64,000 nt of DNA from Larix kaempferi (GCA_027924585.1 BSBM01000321.1:2865001-2929000); one strand, 5' to 3'; counted from the stretch's first letter, positions 43,685 to 54,812 are shown. Made by a program: numbers and translations. The notes: generated from the letters alone by a model not told the origin.

Positions 43685-43696
43685 GCTCTGATACCA
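43685..43696 (-). other. Primer-binding site of the outer copia
   Basis: The minus strand reads TGGTATCAGAGC directly after the 5' LTR, as in the nested copia. Confidence 0.95.
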
Positions 43697-44295
43697 TGTT
43701 AAATTTTGAGCATTAATTCACAATACTCTAGGATCTTTGTTGAGAGAATAACATATACAGTATATCAATGCATGACAATCACAATATGACAAGCATCACA
43801 AGAATCAAAATCATAAGAGACAAGAGACACATAGTTTCCGTGGGGAAAACCCTAAGGTGAAAAACCCCACAACTTCCTCAGAGATAGAGAGAGCAATGAC
43901 TCAACCAAAGTACAACCAAATAACACAGAGATAATCTCCTGATAGAAGATGATCCTCCTCCTCACTAGTGCGCCACTTTCTAAGTGAGAGTGAGTTATTT
44001 TTCTGAGTGAGTAAAATAGAGATCTCCGATCTCTATTTATACTAACCTTTTTGCCCAGTGACCTTATGGGGCCGACTTGTGTAGCTAGGTACATCCACAT
44101 TATATTATATATAATTCAAGGCCGACCCCACATGGTGGTCTAATAACCCATCGACAAGTACACACACTTGCGACACTTGTCAATCCACATGACGACACTT
44201 CCTTATAGAGGAATAACACATCTCTTATAAGGGTACAATAAATATATATAAAATACACAGATGAAATACATTCCGAAGTTACATATAAATCAACA
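43697..44295 (-). repeat. 5' LTR of the outer copia
   Basis: 599 bp, TGTTAAATTTTGAGC to AAATCAACA. Relative to the left LTR it has an extra AGTACAACCAA-type stretch near 43907 and scattered substitutions. GTAAT follows. Confidence 0.9.
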
Positions 44296-44300
44296 GTAAT

Positions 44301-45660
44301 GATATAGATCATTTTCATTGTGAAATATATTACCTTCTTTGGATTTCTATAATTGGAGATATAAATCAATATTTATAAATAATAATAAAATTACTTTTTA
44401 TTTTTTATTTATATGGAAACATTGTAAAAATGTTAAATTGATTCTAAATTTATTAAACATGGACAAATATTTAAAAAATATTGTGATCACCTTAACCATA
44501 TAAAACATTGTTACAACATAGAATATTAGAAAAAAAATACTAGTTACATAATTTAGCAGAACAACTTGCCAGGTTTGCAAGGAATCTAACTCCACCACAA
44601 GAACAACTTGACATGTTTGCACTAGCAAACAATTGAGTGGATTTGGGAAGAAGACACAGTTACCGATCGAAGTTAGTGATCAACAAATTTGCACATGGTC
44701 CAAGCTAAATTAGTGCATTCCCTAACTGATATAAAAATATAGAACATGGCAATGATCAAAATCATACATTTTTCCTAAGGCCAAGTGTTATCTTTTTTGT
44801 TGGATACAACAATGAAAACCTTACTCAGAAAGTAAGGTCTACCCCACCATAAAGTAAGGTGATAACTTAAAAAGGGATGAGGTTGGATATTCCTCAGTAT
44901 AACAACTAAGGCAAATGAGGTTGACTCTTTCCATCTCTTTGAAGTGTGGGACCTTAGGGCATGTTTCTTGAAGCACTTCGAAAACAAAACACAATAAACC
45001 TTGCACCCTAATTACCACTATAGTACAAAATGAGAAGATAGAGCATATGAAAGAACCAAATGTACTAAACATTGAAGAAAAATTTCCAGGAGATATGCAT
45101 ATCAGAAACAATAGTGGTCATGATGTTGATGGATATTCCTCTTCTTTATACATTAATTCATCTATAGGTATGGTTTTTGATGCTCCAATGCTTAGTTTCA
45201 GTCATGTTTGAGTCTGGAAACCCTCCCACAAGTCAATGCATGCGTCTAGTCTAACCATGCCAAATTTCAGTACAATCCAGCACATGATATTTAAAAAAAT
45301 TCAACGTTGGCCCCATGTACTACATTAATTAATCTATAGGTATGGTTTTTGGTGCTCCAGTGCTTAGTTTTAGTCATGTTTGAGTCTGGAAACCCTCCCA
45401 CAATGTCAATGCATGCGTCTAGTCTAACCATGCCAAATTTAAGTACAAGCCAGCACATATTTAAAAAAAATCAACGTTGGCCCCATGTACCACATTAATT
45501 AATCTATAGGTATGGTTTTTGATGCTCCAATGGTTATTGTTAGTCATGTTTGAGTATGTAAACCCTCCCACAACGTCAATGCATGCGTCTAGTCTAACCA
45601 TGCCAAATTTTAGTACAAGCCAGCACATATTTAAAAAACTTCAACGTTGGCCCCATGAAA
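44301..45660. repeat. Duplicated flank F, copy 2, right part, ending in about 170-bp tandem repeats
   Basis: Continues flank F where the outer copia interrupted it and matches 11338-12367. It then goes further than copy 1. Three units of about 170 bp start at 45149, 45323 and 45493 with CATTAATT(A/C)ATCTATAGG; each holds CTCCCACAA and TCAATGCATGCGTCTAGTC. Copy 1 stops 14-15 bp into its second unit. Confidence 0.85.
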
Positions 45661-45712
45661 AAAAATTTGATGGGGACCCAATATTAACATGATGGGACCC
45701 TTCGGCCAAACA

Positions 45713-45837
45713 ACATGATGATGATGATGGTGACAACGACAACGATGATGATGAGGAGGAGGAGGAGGAGGAAGATCATGATGATGATGATGATGAAGAA
45801 GATGATGATGATGAAGATGATGATGAGGATGATGATG

Positions 45838-45887
<50 letters not shown>

Positions 45888-45899
45888 TATGGTGATGGC

Positions 45900-45935
<36 letters not shown>

Positions 45936-46045
45936 GATGATGATGATGATGTTGATGAAGATGATGATGAAGATGATGATGAAGATGATGATGAAGATGA
46001 CAATGATGATGACGATGATGATGATGATGATGCTGATGATGATGA
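45713..46045. repeat. Long imperfect (GAT)n microsatellite
   Basis: About 330 bp of ATG/GAT triplets with GAA, GAG and GGT interruptions. Long poly-Met and poly-Ser frames here are artefacts. The array ends exactly at the solo LTR and resumes after it (46673-46688). Confidence 0.95.
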
Positions 46046-46671
46046 TGTTAGTTTTTCATCATTTAATTCAATAGATCTAGGATCTTAACTAAAAGAACAA
46101 CATGTACAACATATCAAGCATAAGAGACAAGAGACAAGAGACACAAAACATTTCACCGGGGAAAACCAAGAAGGTGAAAAACCCCGCAACTTCCTCAGAG
46201 ATAGAATAAGCATCAATACAAGGATCACCATGATCAAACCCAAGAGATAGATATCTTCAGCAGCATGCTCCTCTTCTCTCTCACTAATGCAAAGTGAGTG
46301 AATAATGGAATGTGTAAAATGAGAGAGACACACTCTTTATTTATACACTAACTTTCACTTGACCTTTACTCAACTAGTTCGGCCTCAACTTAACCAATTA
46401 TCATAATGCTGACTGGGCCGACCCCTACTAGGGTGGTCTAATAACCCTTTGACCCACATGACTCATACAGGGCCGACCCCATCAAGGTGGTCTAATAAAC
46501 CATCAAGTATAAGTTACAACACTTACAATATAACTTGCAACACTTGCAAGTACAACTGATTACACTTCCAATCGGAGGAATAATACATCTTTGTTGGGGA
46601 TACAATAAAGTACAATTGAATTACATACAATACACAAGTGAATATCTTCCGAAGTTACAAATACATCAACA
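46046..46671 (-). mobile_element. Solo Ty1/copia LTR inside the GAT microsatellite
   Basis: 626 bp from TGTTAGTTTTTCATC to ATACATCAACA. The middle (GACAAGAGACAC, GGGGAAAACC, AAAACCCCGCAACTTCCTC) resembles the LTRs of the outer copia, so it belongs to a related family. GAT repeats lie on both sides. The adjacent 5-mers GATGA and TATGA differ at one position, so a target duplication is possible but cannot be proven in a repeat. Confidence 0.8.
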
Positions 46672-46826
46672 TATGATGATGATGATGAATCTGACGACCT
46701 CGCCATACCACTGATGACAAGAGGCGTTGGATATCAGACTTCTAACTTCAAAAGAATCCGACGAGCTCGCTAAACCATCGATGCCAAACGTTGTTGCTCT
46801 TTCTAGGTATCTACGTCGAATATCCT

Positions 46827-46858
46827 ACAACGACGACGATGATGATGACGATGACGAC

Positions 46859-46900
<42 letters not shown>

Positions 46901-46913
46901 GATGAGGATGATG

Positions 46914-46945
<32 letters not shown>

Positions 46946-47040
46946 AATGATGATGTTGAAGATGATGATGAGGATGATGATGATGAAGAAGATGATAATG
47001 ATGGTGATGATGATGATGACGATGAAGATGATGATGATCA
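46827..47040. repeat. Second (GAT/GAC)n microsatellite
   Basis: About 210 bp of GAT-type triplets giving a poly-Asp frame on the plus strand. Before it, 46690-46730 and 46751-46790 are imperfect copies of each other (GAATC(T/C)GACGA(C/G)CTCGC), so the microsatellite block itself seems to have been duplicated. Confidence 0.9.
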
Positions 47041-47059
47041 AGCACGCCATTTGGGTTAG

Positions 47060-47400
47060 CATGATAATTGTGCATTTCCTTACTAAGCTTCTCTCTATTT
47101 CAAGAATAATTTAATATTCTCTACTAAACAGGACCAACCACATGAAGTTGGAAGCTCTTATGGCCCCTCCCCCCCTCACATCACTCTCAATTCCCCATAA
47201 CCCGAAAAAAATATCTATGTGCAAAAAAATTAAATGTGTTTTTTGTCATACTCTATAACAAGCAATGTTTCTAATTATAACATACAGGAAAATGGAAAAA
47301 ACACTAAGAAACAGTTAATTTATTATACGTACCAGCAATAAAATTCAATATTTCTATCGCAATATTAAATCAAAATATATAGAGTAGATATATTAGTGCA
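47060..47400. other. AT-rich spacer
   Basis: Nothing recognised. It lies between the microsatellite and the CACTA remnant and may be part of the CACTA element. Confidence 0.4.
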
Positions 47401-47419
47401 TACCTCGTACACTTCAATG

Positions 47420-48480
47420 GACTTCATCATCTTCTTCATCCGAGTCATCATATGTATCATCCGATGATCCAGATTCAACATTGTAAGGATTGGCCATATC
47501 ATCATTGTCATCGATGTCAGTTGCGATCATCATGTCATCGTCGATATCATCTTCATGGACATTGTCTAATACATCATCTGATTCAACTACTTATTCGACA
47601 TCTTCTTCTGGAACATGATCATCTAATTCATGTTGATCATGATCATCTTCAACGACGTCTTCTTCTTCAAGACCGTCTTCATTACCTTCATCTACGTTAT
47701 ACTTTATCGGCCTTCCCCTTGGATCGTGTCTCACAACAAATGACCATCCCGCTCTACCTGTAACCTCAGAGAAAAATACCTGTTCACATTGGGTTGGAAG
47801 AACATAGGGCTTCGTTCCTGGCTCAAACAACCTTGTATTTACCATGGTAAATACATTATCATGTTCAATAATTGTTTTATCGGGATCACGTTGGTTCAAT
47901 CGACACCTGTACCATTTGAAAACGAATACAAATACCTTGAAGGAGTTAAAGTCACATTAAACAATGTCTTCCAGATACCCATAGTATCGATTTTCAGAGA
48001 GTTATGGATGTCTGTCACTTCTAGAGTAAACATTAGTCACCTCAAAGACTGCAGATATCCCACAATTTGATGTTTTCTTCGTTTCATCCAACTTTTTGAT
48101 GCGATATATACAACCATTGCACCACATAGCCTTATGGTGTTTTACCTACAACAAGCCATACAAGAAAATATTACATAATGATCCAATATTTATGATTAAC
48201 TAGTGCATTTTTATAATGCCATACAGGGAAAAAAATCAGCGTGTACAACGACAACATGTTTGCAAAAAAAAAAAAAAATAGTGTGGTTGATTAATATGCT
48301 TACCTATTTATATTCTAAACCATATGCTAAATCGATTTCCCTTTGTGTTAGATTGGTATCTTCATTGCGATGTGCAGATTTAAACAATGAAGCCACACCT
48401 TCCCATGATATTCCATGACCAGATTGTTCACATCGTTCAATCCATACCTTCATCTAGTCAAGATTGTTTGCGATATATAA
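47420..48480 (-). pseudogene. CACTA (En/Spm-type) transposase-associated remnant
   Basis: Minus-strand text in shifting frames resembles the C-terminal region of plant CACTA transposase proteins (the part carrying DUF4216-type sequence). In order there are WEGVASLFKSAHRN and LTQREIDLAYG (48430-48310), ENRYYGYLEDIV (about 47985), FKWYRCRLNQRD (about 47900) and the open frame 47899-47591. That frame has NTRLFEPGTKPYVL, QCEQVFFSEV and WSFVVRHDPRGRP, and ends in an acidic tail. Stops occur between the pieces. The transposase catalytic part was not found. The assignment is by remembered family pattern and should be checked by profile search. Confidence 0.65.
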
Positions 48481-48519
48481 ATGAATTGCATCCCACTATC
48501 GACCAATTGTTTGATGACA

Positions 48520-49043
48520 ATAAAATTAAAATTCAATACAAATGTATAGTCACTTAACAAAGTATATTACACTAGTCTAAATTGATGCAAAATATTGAAT
48601 ATAAAAATAGAATATGTATGATATATATACATAAAAATCAATAGTCAAATGTGTTATATTACCTTTCACCTTCCTCAATCTACCTTTCCCCTTTGCGTAC
48701 TCCCCTTCAAAATATTTCGAGGAAGAGAGTTGTCTTACGAGGGGAGGAGCGAGGTTTCAACAAGAGAAGAGGCAGAGGACAGGGGAAGGTCCTGCCACAA
48801 TCGAACCGCAAGGCCGTGAAGGAATACCACATGGGACAAAGTGACCCCACAGTGATGACAAGGATGACCATGCTGCGCCCAAGGCAGATGCAAGACCAAC
48901 CCCCAGCAGTAGTGTACCCACACCTCCGTGCACTACATCGGAACAAGGAATAAATATGAATTTGACACTGCTATGTTCGGCATGTCAACAACACTCAAAA
49001 GGTAGTGGATCAGCGACTGTAGGAAGAAGGCCCAGGATGGCGA
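48520..49043 (+). other. Spacer before gypsy gag
   Basis: An AT-rich part (48520-48660), then an Arg/Gly-rich open stretch (48717-48953), possibly a decayed gag N-terminus. No LTR end, PBS or TG...CA edge was seen. Confidence 0.35.
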
Positions 49044-50626
49044 GTGAGGATGCAAAGTTACCTCTATTCCATGGATACGGAACTAAGGATCCAACAATAT
49101 TGGTTCTTATGTGAAGCTATGTGGACTGATAAACAAACTACGGATGATGATGTCAAGAAAGGTAAATTGGTGACAACTCTTTGGGGTCGCACACTGGATT
49201 GGTTCATGAAATTTGTACAAGTTCCTGCGGGGAGTCCCGAGAAGACATTGGCTGAGGTTAGAAAAGGATTAATTGAAGATTTTAGGAAACCGAAGTCTGA
49301 AGCGCAATACATTACGGAACTGAAGGAAATCAAGCAATATCCAAATGAAGTTGTTTGGTACTTTGACCAAAGGTTTAAAATGCTAATGGAAAGAGTCAGC
49401 TTTGAGATGAGCAACATTCAGCATAAGGAATGGTTCATTATGGCGTTACTAACTCATACCAAAATTTCGTTGATGTAGCAGAAAATTGCGACACAGAACA
49501 AGGCTATGGAGATTGCAATGAAGTTGGAAGCTTCACCTGTTGGTGAGAATGCAGTCAGTATGTCTCAGATCCAGATGCAGCTGGTGAATCTGACAATTAA
49601 GTTGTAGGACCTCAAGAAGGGTAAAGAGCACTGCAAATACGTTTGGTGTGGATACATGCAGAATATCGTCACGAAGCCGATGAATTTATATTGTACATTA
49701 TGTCGGTCTGTTGGGAATGAAGATAAGGATTGTCGCGCATATGACCTACTCTAGGAAAGAACATACGACTCATACTACGTAAAGGGAGATGACCATCACG
49801 CAGTACAGCAATCGCAACTGCAACCGTAGCCACAGGTGGCCCGGCCGCCACCTCCACCGCAGATGCAATTTGTACCACAGCCACAACCGCAACAGCAGTT
49901 TGTGCCACAACCATAGTATAATCAAATGCAGATGGCTCCGTAGCAGCCATAGTATGTTCATCCAACACAGTATGTTCATCCAACGCAGTATGTTCAGCAG
50001 CAATTGAATCCCTTGCAGCAACAATTTAATGAACCACAACATCAGCAACAAGAAGGATTTCATGGAGGATACCGAGGAGGACGAGGTGGAGACTTTGGTC
50101 GAGGAGGAGGACGGGGTTGCGGACCTGTGCAATGTTATAATTGTGGAGTATTGGGACACTATTAGAGAGCTTTCCTATAGTTGCATGCATAGTGCACATA
50201 TTGTATTGCTATTGATCACGCTGTTGAGAACTATCCACAGCTGATCGCGAGATGGCAGGTAGGAAATATTCTGCAGTTGCAGAACCAAAACCATAACCTG
50301 TTGCAGAACCAGTTTCAGAATCAGAATCAATTGCAGAATCAGAACCAGTTGCAGAACCAAAACCCATTACAGAATCAGAATCCATTGCAGAACCAGAATC
50401 AGCGTCAGAATCAGAAGGCAAATCCGAATGTGAATCAGCCTGTGAATCCACCACCGAACCATAATCAGGGACCAACTGTCGCGACGATTTCAGTAGAACC
50501 AAGAACGCAAGATGTTGACATTGTTGTTATCACTCATAGAGGTGCGATGACAGGAGAAGATGGTCGATGTCCACTAATCCGGCTGGCTGGAAAGAATAAG
50601 GTGCAGTTTTATATTAATGTTGAGTG
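49044..50626 (+). pseudogene. gag: Gypsy gag remnant (second gypsy family)
   Basis: The open part 49044-49478 has the retrotransposon gag core: VTTLWGRTLDWFMKF, LAEVRKGLIEDFRKP and VVWYFDQRFKMLM. Stops follow at about 49476, 49603 and 49753. In the same frame come Pro/Gln-rich text and an Arg/Gly-rich box (GGYRGGRGGDFGRGGGRG) near 50052-50110. A zinc-knuckle-like CYNCGVLGHY lies near 50131, and a second CTYC...DHAVENYPQL near 50196-50240. The frame 50277-50626 holds Gln/Asn repeats. The protein would have packaged RNA. This copy is dead. Confidence 0.75.
50277..50440 (+). repeat. Gln/Asn-coding 18-bp repeats in gypsy gag
   Basis: Repeats of TTGCAGAATCAGAACCAG and near forms encode LQNQNQ. 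They keep frame, so they probably arose in a living gag gene. Confidence 0.75.
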
Positions 50627-50889
50627 AGACACATTCTTTGAAGCACGTGATGTGATAGGAAGAAATCTTGGTAAGTCAACTACTTATGGCATGCCCATTG
50701 CTTTTGACTCAAATTCGGGAGCAGGACCATCACGACAATATGGTACTTTGCAGAACTTCTTTGAAGTTGCTTATCACTGGTAAGAGATCCCGATGCTCTT
50801 ATCAAGATTGAGAGTCTGTTGCATCAACCGAACAAGGCACCGAAAGAGTCCACAGTGAATTCTTTACAACGAAAGAAGATAGGAAAAGA

Positions 50890-51430
50890 GATGCACATGA
50901 ATATACAGATTGGGGACTACAAGGTAGATTCAGTCATTATGGATGTCGGCTCAGATGTCAATATTCTAACTAGGAAGACATGACAAAAGATGGGGAGCCC
51001 AATGCTGAGCTCGTCTCCCGTGCAGCTGCGACTGGCTAATCAGGCCAAAGTAACACCAATTGGGAGAGTTTCGCACCTTGTTGTGGACATTGAGGGGATG
51101 AAAACCTATGCTGATTTTGATGTGATTGAAGTTGTCGATGGTGGAGGATCCTATCCCGCATTGCTGGGGATTGGATGGGCCAATGAAAATATGGCAGTAA
51201 TTAATTTCAAGAAGCGGGTGATGACCTTTGAAAATCACGACCTCAGATTCATAGCTTCGTTGGATCCAACTGAAGGGAGAAGGTATGTTGAACCAGTAAA
51301 GGATGAAGTTGTAAAAGGATGGGATCACGTATATAACATTTCAGAAGACTACATCCATCCAACTGACAATGGCGAACTCGGTTGGTGCAGCTCTAGCTCT
51401 GCGTCTTCCGACTCTGATGATGCATCATAG
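50890..51430 (+). pseudogene. pol: Gypsy aspartic protease remnant
   Basis: The text QIGDYKVDSVIMDVGSDVNIL near 50909-50970 is a retropepsin entry in which the catalytic D-S/T-G reads DVG. After a stop at 50980 the frame 50990-51430 continues the fold (VRLANQ-type strand, TYADFDVIEVVDG, YPALLGIGWA) and an acidic tail. The protease would cut gag-pol. The changed active site and stop make it inactive. Confidence 0.65.
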
Positions 51431-52091
51431 AATTGGCAGAATCGCATGCATGAGGTGTCGTTCAAAAAGTGTGGTTTGCTCACGCGGTCTCTGTGCCGTG
51501 TCGCGATTGAGACTGTTGAATTACCAGTATAGGAAGGACTTCCCGAGTTGGCTTAGTTTCTAGTAGCATTTGAAGATAAGGTGTCAAAGTCACAGCGGTT
51601 GCTGGCATTGGAGGAGGCGCTAGAAGCTGCTCCAGCACATTGGTGGGTGGCCCATAAGAACTAGATTACTGGCTAGTCGCAGTGTCAAAGATTGATGACG
51701 GTTCGCTTTGGTGACGCAGAAATATACCACACTGGAAGCTATGATGGGAGGAATGACCCTGGCGGTCATCTGATTGAATGTCAAACTTTGTGGGCCTCAT
51801 GACCAAAGGATGAATGGGTCCATGCCTTTTCCCACACTTTGGATGAAATGTCGCGATCTTGGTATGCCTCAACTGAGTTGTGGAGAGATATTACCACTTG
51901 GGAAGAGTTGATGGTTTGCTTCACTCACACTTTCAATTTCGTGAATGCCAATCCAGATGTCCATAATTCCCTGTAGATCATTTGCGATGTTGTTCAGAAG
52001 GTGGTTCCAGTTGCATACCCCACGGATCCACATGTGCATTGTCAGATACAGTCGATGATGGAATGCTATAATACCACTGGAGGGCCGGAAG
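51431..52091 (+). other. Gypsy linker between protease and RT
   Basis: Decayed sequence with many stops. I see no domain. By position it is the protease-RT linker of the gypsy remnant. Confidence 0.45.
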
Positions 52092-53640
52092 ATGGTGATG
52101 ACCCGGAATATCAATATTCCAGAAATAGAATGGAGTCGGGACGTCGTAGCACCTGACGTACCAACAGATCCAATAAATCAGCCATTGAAGCTTAGGAAGG
52201 TCAACATTTGGATGGAGGAGAACCCAAAGTTTGTGAATGTTAGGGACTACTGGGATGAAGAAATGATGGCAAAGATCACAGACCTATTGCATGAGTTCCA
52301 AGATTTGTTCCCTACGAAGTTTTCCGAGATGAAGGGAATATTGGGGGATTTAGGAGAGATGAAGATTCCATTGAAGCCAGATGCGAAACCAGTTAGGAAG
52401 TGACTGTATCGACTGAATCTGCGACACAAGGAAAGGGTCAAAATTGAAATTGACAGAATGTTGGATGCTGGAATAATTGAGCCGATCGAAGAATTAGAAT
52501 GGATTAGTCCCATGGTGGTTCAAGATAAGAAGATAGGAGAGGTTCATATTTGTGTCAACTTGAGGAAGTTGAATGATGCGTGTATGCATGATCCATTTCC
52601 AATGTCATTCACTGATGAGGTACTGGAAGGAGTGGGAAGTCAAGAAATGTATTCCTTCACAGATTGATTATCTGGCTATCACCAGATCAAGATTGCAAAA
52701 GAGGATTGCCACAAGACAACGTTTGTGACTAAATGGGGTTGTTTCCAGTATACTGTGATGACATCTAGGCTAAAGAACGCACCTGTGATATTTTCCCAGG
52801 CTGTTGTCATTGCATTCAGATATTTTATTCAGAATTTTTTGCAAGTCTATATGGATGACTGGACAGTTTATGGATTGATCAGCGACCATCTGGAAAACCT
52901 GCGACTGATGTTGGAGCGATGTAGACAGCATCAGATCGCGTTGAACTTGAAGAAGTGTATTTTATGTGCATTGTTTGGGATGTTGTTGGGTCACATTGTT
53001 TGCAAGCAAGGATTGTTGGTTGACCCAACAAAGATTGCGCTGATTTTAAACTTGCCACCGCCTACAAATGTAAAGCAGTTGAGAGCGACACTGGGGCACA
53101 TGGGGTACTATTGCGATCACGGATCCTATGGAGAGGTTGTTGAAGAAGGATGCGGTTTTCTTATGGATTTCAGAATGTCAAGTAAGTTTCCAGATGCTAA
53201 AGACTAAGATGGCTTCTGCACCGATAATGGTATTTCCTTATTAGAGCAAGGAATTGCATGTCCATGTGGATGCATTGTCGATTGCACTGGGTGTGGTGCT
53301 CGCACAACCAGGAGGAGGAGATCTTGACCACCCGATTGCTTTCACGACACGAAAGTTGTCATCTGCGGAGAAAAATTATACAACTACAGAGAGGGAAGGT
53401 TTGGAAATGGTATATGCTCTACAGAATTTTAGGCATTAACTATTGGGGAGTCATTTCAAAATGTTCATAGACCATTCTTCTTTGAAATACCTGGTTAATA
53501 AGCCTATGTTGGGGGGGAAGATATGCTGCTGGGTACTTCTCTTTTAGGAGTTTGATTTTGAGGTAATTGTGCATCCTGACCACTTGAATGCGGGGCCAGA
53601 TCATTTATTGTGAATTGAGACAGGTGAGGAACCAACAAAC
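52092..53640 (+). pseudogene. pol: Gypsy reverse transcriptase and RNase H remnant
   Basis: RT is spread over three open parts. 52092-52403 holds the pre-RT text ending KIPLKPDAKPVRK. 52458-52667 has MLDAGIIEPIEE, EVHICVNLRKLND and MYSFTD. 52725-53207 has FVTKWGCFQY, NAPVIFSQAV, the catalytic VYMDDWTVYG, LLGHIVCKQGLLVDP and LRATLGHMGYY. Stops at 52401 and 52665 and a shift near 53140 break it. RNase H follows (HVDALSIALGVVLAQ, KLSSAEKNYTTTEREGL at 53254-53439). This is a different gypsy lineage from the giant-LTR family: its RNase H is in the usual place after RT. Confidence 0.8.
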
Positions 53641-54645
53641 ATTGAAGATGGGTTGCCAGATGCACAACTATTTAGAGTTGAGATGGATGACGACTACTAT
53701 GAAGAAATAATTCAGTTTTTGGTGATGGGAACCGCACCAGAGGAGTTTACCATGAGTCAGAAGAAGCAGTTGGTGGTTTAAGGCCGTGGATTTCCAGTTG
53801 ATCGCCGGACAGCTTTATAAACTAGGACCAGACGAGATCTTGAGGCAATGTGTCCTACCTCATGAACAAGGGCAGATATTGGCTGAGGAACACGTGGGAG
53901 TGGCTGGTGGACACTATGGAGGTCGTGCTACTGCTAGGAAGGTGCTTCACGCAGGGCTTTGGTAGCCCACTCTTCATATTGATGCGACGGATTATACACG
54001 AACTTGCGACGTTTGTCAGAGAACTAGAAAACCATCAAGGAGGGATGAGATGCCACTGGTACCTCAAGTGACATTGAAGCCATGAGATAAATGGGTTGTG
54101 GATTTCGTGGGACCGATCAACCCGCCTGGAAAGAGAAATGGTGCACAGATTATTCAACAAGGTGGGCGAAGGATGCACCTGTTCCAGATTGCACCGCTGT
54201 GATAACAACATGATTCTTGTTTAACAATATTGTTACTTGGTTTGGATGCCCAAAGATATTGATGAGTGACCAGGGAAGTCACTTCATCAATCGCATAGTC
54301 AGCGCATTGACAAAAGAGCTTCAGATATAGCATAAGAAGAGTACCCCGTATCATCCGCAAGCAAATGGAAAAGTGGAGGCATTCAACACAGTGTTGGAGC
54401 ATGTGCTTACAAAGGTTTGTAACATGAACCGTGATGAATGGGATTTGAAGATTCCAGTAGTCTTGTGGGCATATCGCACCACTTGTAAAAGATTGACAAG
54501 ACAAACACCGTTTAAATTGGTGTATGGACAATAGGCGGTCATGCCTATGGAGTACTTTGTTCCAAGTTTGCACATAACGGCCGCAACAGGCCTAGATGAC
54601 GAAGCAGCATTAGAAGAACGACTGGCGCAGTTGGTACAGCTTAAT
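53641..54645 (+). pseudogene. pol: Gypsy integrase remnant
   Basis: Multiple frames. The zinc region survives in pieces near 53870-54030 (HVGVAGGHYGG-like text, CDVCQR-like text). The catalytic core is clear at 54230-54530: [18 protein letters not shown] (second Asp), [13 protein letters not shown] (Glu), [17 protein letters not shown] and TPFKLVYGQ. Homology stops at about 54645, just before CACTA-end sequence, so the C-terminal part and the 3' LTR are missing. Confidence 0.75.
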
Positions 54646-54650
54646 ATTAG

Positions 54651-54812
54651 GTCGGATATCCAATAACATTGTTCATTATTCGTTGGATATCTGACGGATC
54701 CTTCTATCAATTTAAAAAAAAATCATAAAATTTTGTAATTTTGAAGGTGAACTCCGACGACACAGTCCTTTTTGTCGGATGTCGTCGGATTTTGGGTTCA
54801 AATTTTGTAGTG
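54651..54812 (-). mobile_element. CACTA terminus with subterminal inverted repeats
   Basis: On the minus strand the block starts CACTACAAAATTTGAACCC (54812-54794), the terminal signature of CACTA elements. Subterminal hairpins follow: TCCGACGACA (54753-54762) with TGTCGTCGGA (54780-54789), and GTCGGATATCCAA (54651-54663) with TTGGATATCTGAC (54683-54695). Its orientation agrees with the minus-strand transposase remnant at 47420-48480. The other terminus was not found. Confidence 0.7.

Larger units (their letters stand above)
30274..44295 (-). mobile_element. Ty1/copia retrotransposon, outer element (split by a nested copia)
   Basis: A complete minus-strand insertion: 587-bp and 599-bp LTRs (TG...CA), TSD GTAAT (30269-30273 and 44296-44300), an initiator-Met PBS at the right and a purine tract at the left. 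Without the nested element it is about 6.5 kb. Gag-protease lies at 41948-43171, integrase to RT start at 32949-34477, and a fused RT/RNase H end at 32445-32945. The two LTRs differ visibly, including an 11-bp indel (43907-43917 present, absent in the left LTR), so it is older than its nested guest. The pol deletion makes it non-autonomous. Confidence 0.92.

Noticed and set aside
44100-44369. Short frame covering the end of the outer copia LTR and flank
   Set aside because: It crosses the LTR-target junction, so it cannot be an old gene, and no domain is visible.
44839-45111. 90-codon minus-strand frame in flank F with a counterpart at 11867-12100
   Set aside because: The two copies are a DNA duplication, so conservation carries little weight. 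There is no domain or promoter, and the frame is short.
45715-46074. Poly-Met, poly-Ser, poly-Asp and poly-Ile frames over the GAT microsatellites (also 46727-47114)
   Set aside because: They are direct translations of a triplet microsatellite with no unique coding flank.
48651-48953. 100-codon Arg/Gln-rich frame before the second gypsy gag as an independent gene
   Set aside because: By position it is at most a decayed gag leader or N-terminus. No start context or domain supports a separate gene.
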